In this document: positions 12,301 to 22,397 of the stretch, piece by piece | Numbering within the stretch: position 1 is the first letter of the stretch | Layout of the letters: each line of letters begins with the position of its first letter | Origin: CAVQOB01 sp963714325 | GTDB lineage: Bacteria; Pseudomonadota; Alphaproteobacteria; Rhizobiales; Hyphomicrobiaceae | Direction: 5' to 3' | Assembly: GCA_963714325.1 (NCBI GenBank) | Contig: CAVQOB010000019.1 | Span: 22,021-86,020 of the forward strand | DNA length: 64,000 bases | The notes under the pieces: generated by a model | Database searches by the model: none | What the model saw: only the letters and a program-made list of their open reading frames with translations | What the model was told of the DNA's origin: nothing | Made by a program: the position numbers and the translations under genes

Positions 12301-15300
12301 GCCGAGAAATAGACGTTTGCGCCGATCTGTCGAAGGTTGGTGGGGTTTGAGCCGCCAGCGCCGGGAAAAATATCCTTGAGCAGCGCAGTGCCGCTGGTCG
12401 TGCCATCGCTGACCCAGATCTCTGCGCCGTTGACCGGATCAGTCGCCGTGAACAGCAGCTTGTTGCCGAGCACTGTGAAGTTGCCGGCCGACGCGCCTGA
12501 AGTGCCGGGGTTGATGTCCTTCAGCAAAGCTGTTCCTGTCGCAGCGCCATCGGACGACCAGAGCTCCTGGCCATTCGCCGCATCGGTCGCCAGGAAGAGC
12601 ACTTTGTCCCCGACAGTCCTGAGAGACTGCGGGAGCGATGTGCCGTTACCCGGCACAATATCTTTCAGCAACGTAGTTCCAGCGGCTGTGCCGTCGGTCA
12701 CCCAGAGTTCCCGGCTAGTTGCTGCGTCCAGTGCTGTAAATAGCAACTTGCTGCCGAGTTGTGCGAATTCGTCCGGCGTTGAGCCATTGCTGCCGGCGTT
12801 GATGTCCTTGAGCAGGACAGTACCAGCGGTGGTGCCATCGGTCGTCCAAAGCTCGGCTCCGATTGCTGACGTTGTGGCCTGGAACACCAAAGACGTGCCG
12901 AGTTGGGCAAACCGGGCTGGCGCACCGTCGGCGGTGCCCACATTGATGTCTTTCAACAGGACGGTGCCGGCCGTGGTGCCATCGGTTGACCAAAGCTCGT
13001 ATCCGTTCGCCGCCGTCCGGGCGTTGAAAATGATCTTGTCGCCAAAGACCATTAGAAATGAAGGAACTGACTCTGCGGTGCCCGGGTTGATGTCTTTCAA
13101 TAGAATTGTGCCGACCGCCGTTCCGTCGGTGATCCACAATTCCGGCCCGTTGATGCCGTCGTTGGCCTGGAAAAGCACTTTAGTCCCGAGGACGGTCAAA
13201 TTGAAAATGTTGGATGCGTTGATGCCGGCGCGGATGTCCTTGAGCAGCGTTGTGCCGCTGGTCGTCCCGTCGGTCGTCCACAGCTCGGTCCCGTTGGTGC
13301 TATCGAACGCCGTAAACAAAACCTGACTGCCCAACTTGATGAAGTTGGCAGGACCGGACGACCCCGATCCCGGAAAGATGTCCTTGATCAGTGTCGTGCC
13401 GGCGACCGTGCCGTCAGTCGACCACAGTTCTCGATCAACGCCATCGCCTCCTGCGAAGGCAGAAAAAATGACCTTGCCGTTGAGTTCGGCGCCCGGGATG
13501 GGGTTTGAGCCCTGGGTGCTTGTGTTTCCGTCGGCAACACGCATCGTTCCGATCGTCGTGCCATCTGTGACCCACAGCTCTTGACCGGCGACGCCGTCGT
13601 CGGCGGAGAAATAAAGTTTGTCGCCGATCTGCTTGAGATTGCCGAGGTTTGAACCAGCCGCTCCCGGCTTAATGTCCTTGAGAAGTACCGTCCCGGCCGT
13701 GGTGCCGTCCGTCGTCCAAAGCTCGGAACCGTTTACCGGGTCAGTCGCCTGGAATACGATTCTGCCGCCGAGGACGGCGATCAACCCGTCCTGCAGACTA
13801 AGACCTGTTGTCCCGGGATAGATGTCTTTAAGAAGAGCGGTCCCCGCTGTGGTGCCATCCGTTGCCCAGAATTCGATGCCGGTGGCGGGATCGTACGCGG
13901 TGAAAACGACACGCGTCCCGAGCGTGAAAAAATTGCTAGGGACGCTGCCCGTTGGCCCTGCCACAACATCCTTCAGAAGAAGAGTGCCGGCTGTGGTGCC
14001 GTCGGTCGACCAGACCTCGCCGCCATGACTGGCATCGCTTGACCGATAAATCAGCCGGTTACCAAATGTCGCGAAATTGCTCGCGCTGAAACTGCCGCCG
14101 GTCGATGGTCCACCACTGCCGATCAAGACCGTGCCGGCGGTGGTACCGTCGGTCGACCAAAGACCGCCTATCGCCCCGAACAACAGCCGGTCGCCGAGTG
14201 GCATGAAGTTGCCGCCCGCACCGTTTCCAGCACCAGGACTGAAGTCTTTGAGAAGTTGGGTTCCAGCCAGCGTCCCGTCAGTCGTCCACAGTTCATACCC
14301 CGTCGCAGGCGTCGTCGCTCTAAAATAGGCCTTGGCGCCGAACTGATACCAGTCTCGTGGATCTGAGGTATCGGTTGCCGTCTCAAGGTTGGCGACGCGA
14401 ACCGTTCCGGCTGCAGTGCCGTCGGTCGACCACAATTCGTTACCGGAAACCGCGTCGTTGGCGGAGAAGAGGACGGTGTTACCAACTTTGAGAAATCCAC
14501 TTGAGTTCGAACCCGTCAATCCCGGATTGATATCTTTCAGAAGAACCGTGCCGCCGGTCGTGCCATCAGTTGCCCAAACTTCGGTACCATTGGTTGCATC
14601 GGTCGCCCCAAAAATCAGCTTGTTGCCGAGCACTGTCGACTTGGAGGGATTGCTACTGCCGTTACCTGGATTGATGTCTTTCAGCAGCACAGTGCCGACG
14701 GCCGTCCCATCGGTGACCCACAGTTCAGTGCCGTTGAGATCGTCATACGCGGAAAAGATGATTTTGCTGCCGAGGACCTGAAATGTTGCTGGGTTGGAAG
14801 TGCTGACCCCAGATCGGATGTCCTTCAGCAGAGTTGTCCCGGCAGCCGTCCCGTCCGTCGCCCAAAGCTCGGTGCCATGTGCCCCATCGGACGCCACAAA
14901 CACCAGTCGACTGCCGAGCTGCGTGAATGACGTGGCGTTGCTGCTAGCAGTCCCTGGATTGATGTCCTTCAGAAGAACTGTACTGGCTGGCGTACCCTCC
15001 GTCGCCCACAGTTCTGTGCCATTGATCGCATCGGTCGCCGTAAAAATCACCTTGCTGCCGAGCGCCGTGAACTTACCCGGCGATGAATTGGCAGTGCCGG
15101 GGGCAATGTCCTTGAGCAGCACGGTGCCCGTGGCTGTGCCATCCGTCACCCAAAGCTCAGAACCACTTGTTGAGGTCGACGCGCGAAAGAATACCTTGTC
15201 ACCGATGAGCGTAAAGGTGTCTGCACCAGACCCGATAGCACCCGGATTAATGTCTGTTAGCAGGACGGTGCCGTTGGACGTGCCGTCGCTCACCCAGAGC

Positions 15301-17993
15301 TCGCTGCCGTTGGTGCCATCGTTTGCCGTGAAAAGAAGCTTGTCGCCAAGCACCACCTTCACCGGCCCAATGAGTGATCCGTCGGTTCCGGGATTGATGT
15401 CCTTCAAAAGAACAGTGCCAGCCGCCGTGCCGTCCGTCGCCCACAGTTCATTGCCGTTGGTCGCATCGCTGGCCGTGAACAGAACTTTGCTGCCAAGTGC
15501 CGAAAGTCCAAGCGGGTTTGAGCTAGCGCTTCCGGCATAGATGTCCTTGAGCAGTAGGGTGCCATCGGCACTGCCATCAGTGACCCAAAGCTCGGTACCA
15601 TTGCCGCTCTCCGCAGAGAAAACCATCTTATCGCCGACCGAGACAAGTCCGCTAGCAACACTTGCTGAGGAACTCGGCAAGCCGGGATTGATGTCTTTCA
15701 AAAGCGTGGAACCAGCGGCGGTTCCATCGCTGATCCAGAGCTCACTGCCGTGCAGCGTGTCATAGGCCCTGAAGAGCGTTGCGGGCGTACCGGCTGCAAC
15801 GGTTATCGTGAATGTTTGAGTTCTGGTCGCGCCGCTGGGGTCGGTGGCGGTGAGGTCGATGCTGTAGCTGCCAAGCGACGCCAGTGCGGCTTTGACGACG
15901 AGACGGTGGCCGTTGACGATCTCGAAATTATCCGATGGATCGTTCAGCGCGAACGTCAGCGTGTCGCCCGGATCGCCATCTGTGCCGGAAACCGTCGCAA
16001 CCAGTGTTCCAGCGGCCGCGTTCACCAACGTCTTGGTGGCCGACAGTCCGATCGCGACCGGGGCATGATTGAGATCGCCGATCCCCAGAACGGCATCCGC
16101 GAACTGGAAGTTCTCAACGCCGGATAGCGTATCAGTACCGTCGGGTGCGCCCTGACTTAAGTCCCGCACGGTCACATTGCCGCCGGACAGGACGGTGATT
16201 GCATAACCAGATCTTGGGCCTGAATAGATCGCTCGATCCGAACCAGCGCCGCCCAAGATTTGGTCGTCGCCTGCGCCACCGGAGAGACTATCACCACCAG
16301 CACCACCAGAAAGCGTGTCGTTGCCGGCGCTGCCGAACAGCTGATCATTGCCGTCCTGCCCAATCAGCACATCAGCCGCGCCAATCCCGCGGATATCGAA
16401 GTTGAAGCCGTTGAACAGAGCGTCGAGTGCCACCGTGTTGCCAGCATGGGCGTTGCTTGCAGCGCTAAACAAGGCTGCGGCATCCATGAACATATTCTCG
16501 CCGACAGCTAGCTCGGTGGCGAGGAACGCCAGTCGGAAGTTTGTGATGGTGCCGCCGATGAGTGGCGTGCCGGCGCCGCTGCCGTAGGTAAAGCCATAGC
16601 CAAACAGCGTCAGAATGGTCGAGCCGTTGAGATAGCTGAAACCGCCACTGTTGCCTGCGGCAAAGGAACCGGCTTCCAACGTCGCGGCAACAATACCGAG
16701 TGGATCGGCTAAACCCGCTGGGGTGGTGACCATGACGCGCGCCGCCCCGACCTGCACGCCGTCGCGCGCATCAGCGACAACCAGACGAATACCTTCGCCA
16801 GAAGTGTCTCCTGCCCCGTTGCTGTCTTCCCAGGCAATCACGACGCGGCCATCTGAAAGCGTCGCGGTATCAGAGTAAAGTTGGCCGCCAGCGGTCGAAC
16901 CGTTCACCCGGAACTGCACGCCTACCGGTGCGCCGTTAGCATCAAAACGGCGTCCGGCGATGTTGGCATTCTCGGTCGCTTCCTGGCTCCAGTCGTCCCA
17001 TGTCACCATGAACCCGCCGTCGAGTAGCGCGGTCACATCGGGAAAGTATTGCTTGCCCGCCGTGACGGCGTTGACGAGAAACTCGCCGCCAACTTTAGTC
17101 CCGGAAGCAGCAAACAGCTGCGCGCGGATGGCCCAGGAACTTGTGTCGCCACCAGTCATACTGCCGTCGATCCAGGTGACGACAAAGCCGCCACCCGTGA
17201 GGCCCGCCACGGCCGGAGAAAACTGATAGTCCAACGTCGTCGTGTTGACGTCGAGAATGGTACTTACGGGAGCGAGGTAGCCGTTTCCCACAAAGGACCA
17301 GACCTGCGCCTCAACACTCCAAAGCGCGCCGTCGCCGGCAGCGGGGGTTCGTTGCGTCCAAGTCGCGACGAAATTACCGTTGCTCAGGCTCGCGATGGCG
17401 ACGTCACGCTCGTTGCCGCCATTCGTATAGTCGTGGCCAAGCACGTATGAGCCGCTAAAGGGCTGACCGGCCGCGTCGAAGTTGCGGAGACTCAGTGAAC
17501 CAACCGTCGTGCCATTGCTATTCTGCCAAGCGACCAGGAAGCCACCGTTCGCACCCGCTAGCACATCGGGAAACCACTGGGTGGCGAACGTGTTGCCGCT
17601 ATTGATCAGGATCTCTCCGCCAACAGGCTCGCCGCTAGCATCGAGGATCTGGCCACGCACTGCGAACGAGCTGGTGTCGCCGCCCGACCGGCTATCGTCG
17701 GTCCAAGCGACCAGCACATTGCCGTTGGAAAGCTGAACAACGCGCGCTTGGAACTGGTCAGAAGTGGTTGTCGTGTTGACAACGATCTCGACGCCGACCT
17801 TGTTCGCATTAGTGTCGTAGAATTGCGCTCGCACGGCGTAAGAGCTGGTGTCCGACCCAGTAGCGCTGGCGTCCTCCCAAACGACGACAAAGCCACCGTT
17901 GGCAAGCTGAGTAACAGCCGGAGCACCCTGTCGACCGGCTGTCGTCGCGTTGACTTGAATTTCATCGCGAAAACGAAACGGAGTCGTCGCCAT
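9303..17993 (-). CDS. Giant RTX protein with 29 ELWxxDGT repeats
   Basis: About 2896-residue secreted repeat protein. Start taken at ATG 17993 (MATTPFRF); an in-frame TTG at 18008 is less likely. Order of parts: seven roughly 55-residue GGFxVxWxD repeats (about 17940-16720), a short RTX block (about 16400-16200), a cadherin-like domain (about 16060-15790), 29 copies of an ELWxxDGTxxGTxLLKDI unit at about 45-50 residues each (15770-11640), two cadherin-like domains (about 11600-10980), RTX, a CARDB-like domain (about 10640-10290), a long RTX array and a C-terminal type I signal ending DEDLVVTGAF. The frame is intact throughout. The last about 300 residues are paralogous to the upstream RTX protein. 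Likely a surface adhesin or matrix protein; substrate or partner unknown. No exporter genes nearby. Confidence 0.92.
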   Translation of the reverse strand: MATTPFRFRDEIQVNATTAGRQGAPAVTQLANGGFVVVWEDASATGSDTSSYAVRAQFYDTNANKVGVEIVVNTTTTSDQFQARVVQLSNGNVLVAWTDDSRSGGDTSSFAVRGQILDASGEPVGGEILINSGNTFATQWFPDVLAGANGGFLVAWQNSNGTTVGSLSLRNFDAAGQPFSGSYVLGHDYTNGGNERDVAIASLSNGNFVATWTQRTPAAGDGALWSVEAQVWSFVGNGYLAPVSTILDVNTTTLDYQFSPAVAGLTGGGFVVTWIDGSMTGGDTSSWAIRAQLFAASGTKVGGEFLVNAVTAGKQYFPDVTALLDGGFMVTWDDWSQEATENANIAGRRFDANGAPVGVQFRVNGSTAGGQLYSDTATLSDGRVVIAWEDSNGAGDTSGEGIRLVVADARDGVQVGAARVMVTTPAGLADPLGIVAATLEAGSFAAGNSGGFSYLNGSTILTLFGYGFTYGSGAGTPLIGGTITNFRLAFLATELAVGENMFMDAAALFSAASNAHAGNTVALDALFNGFNFDIRGIGAADVLIGQDGNDQLFGSAGNDTLSGGAGGDSLSGGAGDDQILGGAGSDRAIYSGPRSGYAITVLSGGNVTVRDLSQGAPDGTDTLSGVENFQFADAVLGIGDLNHAPVAIGLSATKTLVNAAAGTLVATVSGTDGDPGDTLTFALNDPSDNFEIVNGHRLVVKAALASLGSYSIDLTATDPSGATRTQTFTITVAAGTPATLFRAYDTLHGSELWISDGTAAGSTLLKDINPGLPSSSASVASGLVSVGDKMVFSAESGNGTELWVTDGSADGTLLLKDIYAGSASSNPLGLSALGSKVLFTASDATNGNELWATDGTAAGTVLLKDINPGTDGSLIGPVKVVLGDKLLFTANDGTNGSELWVSDGTSNGTVLLTDINPGAIGSGADTFTLIGDKVFFRASTSTSGSELWVTDGTATGTVLLKDIAPGTANSSPGKFTALGSKVIFTATDAINGTELWATEGTPASTVLLKDINPGTASSNATSFTQLGSRLVFVASDGAHGTELWATDGTAAGTTLLKDIRSGVSTSNPATFQVLGSKIIFSAYDDLNGTELWVTDGTAVGTVLLKDINPGNGSSNPSKSTVLGNKLIFGATDATNGTEVWATDGTTGGTVLLKDINPGLTGSNSSGFLKVGNTVLFSANDAVSGNELWSTDGTAAGTVRVANLETATDTSDPRDWYQFGAKAYFRATTPATGYELWTTDGTLAGTQLLKDFSPGAGNGAGGNFMPLGDRLLFGAIGGLWSTDGTTAGTVLIGSGGPSTGGSFSASNFATFGNRLIYRSSDASHGGEVWSTDGTTAGTLLLKDVVAGPTGSVPSNFFTLGTRVVFTAYDPATGIEFWATDGTTAGTALLKDIYPGTTGLSLQDGLIAVLGGRIVFQATDPVNGSELWTTDGTTAGTVLLKDIKPGAAGSNLGNLKQIGDKLYFSADDGVAGQELWVTDGTTIGTMRVADGNTSTQGSNPIPGAELNGKVIFSAFAGGDGVDRELWSTDGTVAGTTLIKDIFPGSGSSGPANFIKLGSQVLFTAFDSTNGTELWTTDGTTSGTTLLKDIRAGINASNIFNLTVLGTKVLFQANDGINGPELWITDGTAVGTILLKDINPGTAESVPSFLMVFGDKIIFNARTAANGYELWSTDGTTAGTVLLKDINVGTADGAPARFAQLGTSLVFQATTSAIGAELWTTDGTTAGTVLLKDINAGSNGSTPDEFAQLGSKLLFTALDAATSRELWVTDGTAAGTTLLKDIVPGNGTSLPQSLRTVGDKVLFLATDAANGQELWSSDGAATGTALLKDINPGTSGASAGNFTVLGNKLLFTATDPVNGAEIWVSDGTTSGTALLKDIFPGAGGSNPTNLRQIGANVYFSADDGVAGSELWVTDGTSAGTMRVADVNTFGIGSFPRDFVELNGKAFYAASTNLAGGELWSSDGTAAGTAMLTDINPGSASSEPAQFTKLGNQLVFTAINATHGRELWVTDGTAAGTSILKDIFAGSSGSTITLWPTPIGSKLIFAASDAVNGNEVWVTDGTAAGTQLLMDVYPGASGSTPILLGLFNGEIYFTATHPSFGREVWSTDGTAAGTALVRDINTVDFGSDPVGLTPFAIPNRAPTTLSLTGNTIAENSIAGTVIGTLSGSDPDLGDTLAYAVNDPLGRLEVINGNQLVVKAGANLDREAASAFAIDITASDTSGLGKTLSFTINLSDLNDTAPLIGSNGGGATAVVSIAENTTAVTTVNASDADIGTTLAYAIVGGADAARFAINPITGALAFATSPNFEDPTDFDGDNVYDLIVRAFDGVDADTQSMAITVTDVSGISPPPSDAATQTGTSEADTLIGLGGSNTLFGLGGNDTLSGGLGNDTLDGGVGIDSAVFSGTRAGYTLVSSSGMTVVINGPDGQDTLTDIETLTFGIETIGLAALQAQRPDLGAVGLGLSEGSVLVGGSVTATVSLTNLGSFAANASTTRIYLSTDAILDGGDTLLATRALGALANGTSLTDSVSLTLNTAGTYHLIASADQPNGLFEGNESNNASNAVRITVLASQPPPGLFTAGNDSVALPGSGGSYYALAGNDFVSGAAGADSVYADVGFDSLYGGGGADALYGGSNEDIIVGDAGNDSLYGGDGGDILSELFDSLGSGNDVIDGGNNVDIIYAAAGDDTVYGGSDLANNYADLGIGDDTFVGANGTDVVVGGAGLDTITGGDGDDSLYGEANSDLIYGGSGIDLLSGSTGNDTLDAGADNDLLVGDAGNDVLRGGAGIDVLYGFADDDILNGGPDVDGLYGGAGNDTFQVGGIGYGYDYIYDFQVNGVAGPSDSLLFQAGHFADAAAVRAASVFASGNTTITVPGSGGAFVVLVGVNIAGILDEDLVVTGAF

Positions 17994-18063
17994 CTGCGCA
18001 TCTTTCAAATAAACAGAAAAAAAAGAGTGGACTACTGAATCGGATGGTAGTGTTCGCGTCGCT

Positions 18064-18081
18064 GAGATAACGCTCTATCTC
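18064..18081. promoter_or_regulatory. Inverted repeat upstream of giant RTX gene
   Basis: GAGATA-ACGCTC-TATCTC, a perfect 6-bp inverted repeat with a 6-base spacer, lies about 70 bases upstream of the ELWxxDGT gene start in an otherwise gene-free 200-bp stretch. Candidate operator only; I see no convincing -35/-10 pair beside it. Confidence 0.3.
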
Positions 18082-18211
18082 GTAATAAAACTAAGCAACT
18101 TTGCTATCCGGAGCAAGAACAATCCATCGATTATTCAGCTGCCAAGCGAGCACCTTGTTGTCAGTCAATAACTGGGAGTTACGCCTCTCAAATCATGCCT
18201 GTCCGTTTAAC

Positions 18212-18481
18212 TCAGGCTGCGACGCCATGATTTGAGGCGAACTTTCGATACGGCCGCCTTTCGTCGATGATGTTGCGCATGGTGAGTGGCTGGCGCACGA
18301 CGAGTTGCTGGATGACGCGGGCTGCGATCCTGGTCACGCCGTTGTTCTTGCGGCGGTTGTGGCGGAAGACGAACTCGTCGAGATAGGCCTGCAGATGTTT
18401 GGGCTTCACTGCGCCCGCGTGCGTTCCGATGAGCCAACGCTTCAGAAGCGAGATCGTCCAGTACACTCTTAGACCGCGTCG
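18212..18481 (-). pseudogene. IS1595-family (ISXO2-like) transposase, C-terminal remnant
   Basis: Only the last about 85 residues of a DDE transposase survive. The stretch SLLKRWLIGTHAGAV, then HLQAYLDEFVFRHNRRK and RVIQQLVVRQPL is the characteristic end of IS1595/ISXO2 transposases, including the final catalytic-region helix. The N-terminal zinc ribbon and the first catalytic residues are absent, so it cannot be active. It directly follows, in another frame, the broken end of a metallopeptidase gene, suggesting the element entered there and was then partly deleted. Confidence 0.8.
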
Positions 18482-19223
18482 CCCGCGCGCCGCTCGGTTT
18501 TGGTCTGCACGATGGCCGCGTGGGGCCGTTCGCCGAGGCTTTTCTGGCCAGCGCGCGGGAATTTATTTTGATCCCGGCGGCGCGATCCTTGGCGATCCAA
18601 GAGGCGACGTACGTGCGCCCCCAGTCTGACAGCGGACGCGATAACGTTATGCCGTGCTCGCGAAAAGCCTGATGCGAATAGCTCTCCGCCTCCAACTCCA
18701 TCACATGCGTCGGCAAATGCCGACTGATCCCCTGGCCGTGTAGGAAGATATGGCCGCATTCGTGCGCGACGATATAGAGATGCCGCATGTTCTGGCCGAC
18801 CGGCGACATGATGCGTCCGGTACCAAGATAGGCCAGTCCATTAAAATTCTCGGTGTTGATCTCGTGACCGGTTACGCCGGTTACGCCGGCTTCGCGCTTC
18901 ATCGCGTCGGCGATGTCGAGCCGCTTTTCGCGATTGGCTTCAATCCTGGCGCGGATCACGGCGCCCTTGGTCGGCGACGTCGTTTGTTTTGCGCGCGCGG
19001 TGTTGATGCCGGTCGCGACGGCAAAACGGCCAAGCCTAGAGTACCCAAAAAACTGCTGTGTTCGCGGCGTTAGCCCGCCATGTGCCGCCGCCAAGGCGCC
19101 TGTAGGGTGCCGTGCAGCGGTACGCGCTTCGGCCAACGCACGTGCCCGCATCACCCTCAATCCCCCGCTCGGATACTCGTCGCAATTCAATGCAACATCG
19201 TGGCAGGGAAAAGGCCGGTCCAA
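18482..19223 (-). pseudogene. ImmA/IrrE-like metallopeptidase, 3' end lost
   Basis: The central part carries a zinc-peptidase helix HECGHIFLH (an HExxH variant) and a downstream Glu in MELEAESYSHQAFREHGI, typical of ImmA/IrrE proteins that cleave or de-repress repressors of mobile elements. The reading frame then runs out of recognisable sequence after DRAAGIKI and continues out of frame through the neighbouring transposase remnant to 18207. Translation could start at 19223 or at Met 19151 (MRARALAE). The catalytic residues are retained, so a truncated product might still be made. ImmA-like proteins usually pair with a repressor gene; none is adjacent. Confidence 0.6.
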
Positions 19224-19290
19224 GTATCACGGCCTATGTCGCCAGAGATGAGATCCACACTCGACGTGCCTGTGGCCGGCTGCGGCACAG

Positions 19291-22190
19291 CTAAGGCGTG
19301 CCACGATCGGCTTGCTTCGCCGCGCGCTCCTGGTTGAGCTTGAACAGACGTTCGAGGATCACGTCGTCGGGGAGGCCCCCCGTTTTTTCATCAGAGCCCC
19401 AGTCGGTCCAGCCGTAGGCGGTGGCGACGGCCTTGTCCAAATCGCGGTGGGCGTGGTCGAGCCAGGCGGGGCGCTCATTGTAGAGGTTGGTGAGCGTGCG
19501 CCTTTTCAGGATCGCGGCGGCCTTGTCGTCGACGGGTAGAATCCGATCGGGATAGTCGGGCACGACTTCCGGCACGCGCTGCACCAGGTCAGCGGGATTG
19601 AGCCAGTTCTCGCGAAGCTCGTTCAGGCGCTTCGCTGCGGTGGCGATGGCTTGCGCGCGCGGATCGGCTGCGTAGTCGGCGGCGGGAACGTCGGGCGTGA
19701 GGCCGTCGGGAAAGGGGAATGTTTCGAAGCACGTTGTCGCATTATACGTCGGATCGTTGCCCACTCCGTGCCATGAGCAAGTCGCCAGCGACCATGCTTC
19801 GTGAAACTTCGACGTCAAGAAGCCGAAGAACGTGTCATCATCTCTGACAAACGCGAACAGTCGACTATCAGGAAGCACTGACGCATTGAGCCAGACGAAG
19901 TTGCGGTGCTTAGCTACGCGGGGCGTTGCAATGAAACGTCTAAGCGGCGCGATATGTCGACGAAGGGCGGGTCGCGGCTCAACGTGCCGCCACCACAAAC
20001 GCCGATACAATTCGCGCTTCAGGCTTTGCCGCTGGTCCCGAACTTGTGCATGAACTTGGGAATATGGCCGCTCGTACAGTTGCGCTTCAGCCAGCGACAT
20101 TTCGCAACCAAAGTCTATCAACCACTCGTCTCGCGAACGCCCCGTAACGTCTGCGGCATTGGCCCAAGGGCGAAGAACATCGGAATTGGGCCGACCGTTC
20201 GGGTTCACCGGCAGTGCCAACCACTGTCGGGCTAAGTCACCTTGAATATCGAAGGCCCCGCCCTTGGTGTCGCCCATGAAAGCGACGCCGATATTTTCTC
20301 GCAATCGTGTCACTTGGGTCAGATCAGCCGCAGTAGCGGTTAAGTCGGTGTTGATCTGTCGAACGAGTTTTCCGTCCAAGCGAAGATCATCCGCACCATC
20401 GCCGCCATCAAAGCACACCATCGACACTCGGACTGCTGCCCCGTCCAGAACCCAAGGCTCGTCGCTCCAGGCCTCAAAAATGCGCCCGCTTTCGGCAATC
20501 TCGGCAATGACATCACGATTGGCTCCGCCCCGAATTGAGTTCGTCGTCACCAATCCGGCCCGTTCGGATTGACTACCCTCGATCTGCTTGCGAGCCTTTG
20601 CGAACCAGTAGCACACTAAATCGGCCTCGCGGGGCACGCGGCTGTCAAAAGCTGCAAACATCCGCCGGACCGCCTCGTCGCCCAAGCTCTCACGCAGTCG
20701 CTTTCCGCCCAAGAACGGCGGGTTGCCGATGATCGCGTCGGCGGCGGGCCACGCGTACTCGGTGCCGTCCGGATTGAGCAGCGCATCGTGGCAGACGATG
20801 TTGTCGAGCGATTTCAGGATCGGATTGCGCGAGGCGTCGAACCCGTGCTCGCGCATCCACTGGATTTCGCCGATCCAGACCGACACGCGCGCCAGCTCGG
20901 CGGCGAACGGGTTGATCTCGATCCCCAACGTGTTCTCGGGCCCGACCGCCGGGAAGTCGCGCGCGATGCCCAATGCTTCGCACTCGGTGTTCACCCGGTG
21001 CTCGATGTCCTTGAGCGCCTTCAGTCCGAGAAACAGAAAGTTGCCAGAGCCGCAGGCCGGATCGAGGATGCGGAAGCGCTTCAGCCGCTCCAGGAAACCG
21101 ACCTTCAGCGACGTGGCGCGGTTGAGCGCTTGCGTTCTCGCGCCAGCCGATTTGGCTTTGTCGCGCTTGTCCAACTCGGCGGCAATGCCCCCTTTCACCC
21201 CCTCCCACTCTCGTCCCAACGGCTCGATGATGACCGGATTGACGATCATCATGATCTTTTCGGGATCGGTGTAGTGCGCCCCGAGCTGGCTGCGCTTGTC
21301 CGGATCGAGGCCGCGCTCAAAGAGCGTCCCCATGATCGACGGATCGATGTTGGACCAATCCTGATTGGCCGCCTTCAGCGCTGTCTTGATATCGTCGCGC
21401 TGGAGTGGGAGCGCGTTGTCATCGTCGAACAGGCCGCCGTTGAACCACTCGATGCGCCGGAAATCGAGCTTGCCGTTCGGCTTCGCCATGGCGGCGAACA
21501 GCTTTTGCGCGTTGTCGACGAAGCCCGAGGGATCGTCGACGCTCGCCTCCAGCATGCGCTTGAACAGCTTGTCTGGCAGGAGGTCGACATCCTCCGCGAA
21601 CATGCAGAAGACCATGCGATTGACGAAGTGCGCGACCTTGTCGGCCGGATGCCCGCGTGCGCGGAGGTTCTGCGCCAGCAGCACGAACTCATGCGCCACC
21701 GTCGCCGTGAGATCGGAACGCTTCTTGTCCGGCTTTAGCTCTTCGACGGCGGTCTCGGAGAACGCTTTCTTCAGCGCCGAGCGGCGGCGGCCGTCGATCA
21801 GATCGTCAAAGGTGAAGACGTGTTTTTCCTGGACCATGTTGGTCCAGGCCGTATGGATTTCGATTGTCTCCATATCGGAGACGATCAGGAGCGGCGGATT
21901 ATCAAGCGCGCCCTGGTACAGCTTGAGCTGCTTCAGCGCCGCGCCGAGGTCCTTCCCCTTGCCTTTGTACTCCCAGGCGAAGCAGCCGCGCTTCCACACG
22001 TCCGCCCAGCCGTCGCCGCCGCCGGTTTTCATTGCGCCCTTCTCGAAGGCGTACCACTCGCCGGTCGAATCGGCCTCAGCCGGGGTTTTTTCCCGAGCAT
22101 GCGGCAGAGATCGATGAAGTGCTCCTGCGACCCGGCGCTCTCTTTAAGGCTCGAGTCGCGCCACTTGTTGATGAAATCCTGTGGCGTCAC
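19291..22190 (-). CDS. MmeI-like (type IIG/IIL) restriction-methylation enzyme, frameshifted
   Basis: Single-chain restriction-modification protein combining cleavage and adenine methylation, about 966 residues, close to the usual 920 of MmeI-type enzymes. N-terminal PD-ExK nuclease core: Asp in GWADVWK and EYKGK. A helical linker follows, then the N6-adenine methyltransferase with motif I DPACGSGNFL and motif IV NPPFLGG, then a target-recognition region and C-terminal helices. Start is GTG 22190 (TPQDFINKW) with GAGGGG 6 bases upstream. The first about 35 codons are out of frame with the rest; the break lies in the A6C4 run (plus-strand G4T6, 22082-22091), after which the long 913-codon frame begins. 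Either sequencing error or slippage. No separate specificity, BREX or DISARM genes are present. Confidence 0.88.
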
Positions 22191-22397
22191 GCAATTCCCC
22201 TCAGAGCGCTGAATAGGCAGCACGGCCGCACCCTACGGCAATTCGGGGAGCGTTGTGAAGCGTTCAGGAAATTGCCGGAAAAACGCCACGGCTGCGTTGC
22301 GTTTCGGCCTGACGAATCACTCATTCCTGCGACCCATCCGGCGCTGGGCTTGTGGTCGCGTTCCAGCGTGGCGGGTTGTTCAGTTGTGGAGCGCGTC

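Noticed and set aside
11719..15540. Chain of plus-strand frames rich in VPSVxxSS across the ELWxxDGT region
   Set aside because: They are the reverse reading of the ELWxxDGT units; the regular spacing is that of the real repeats.
1387..18008. CRISPR-like periodicity in the RTX and ELWxxDGT genes
   Set aside because: The repeats are in frame, protein-level and diverged at third positions; they are coding repeats.
19291..22190. DISARM or BREX methyltransferase
   Set aside because: No helicase, DUF1998, PLD, BrxC/PglZ or similar partners are next to it, and the nuclease motif plus length fit an MmeI-type single-chain enzyme.
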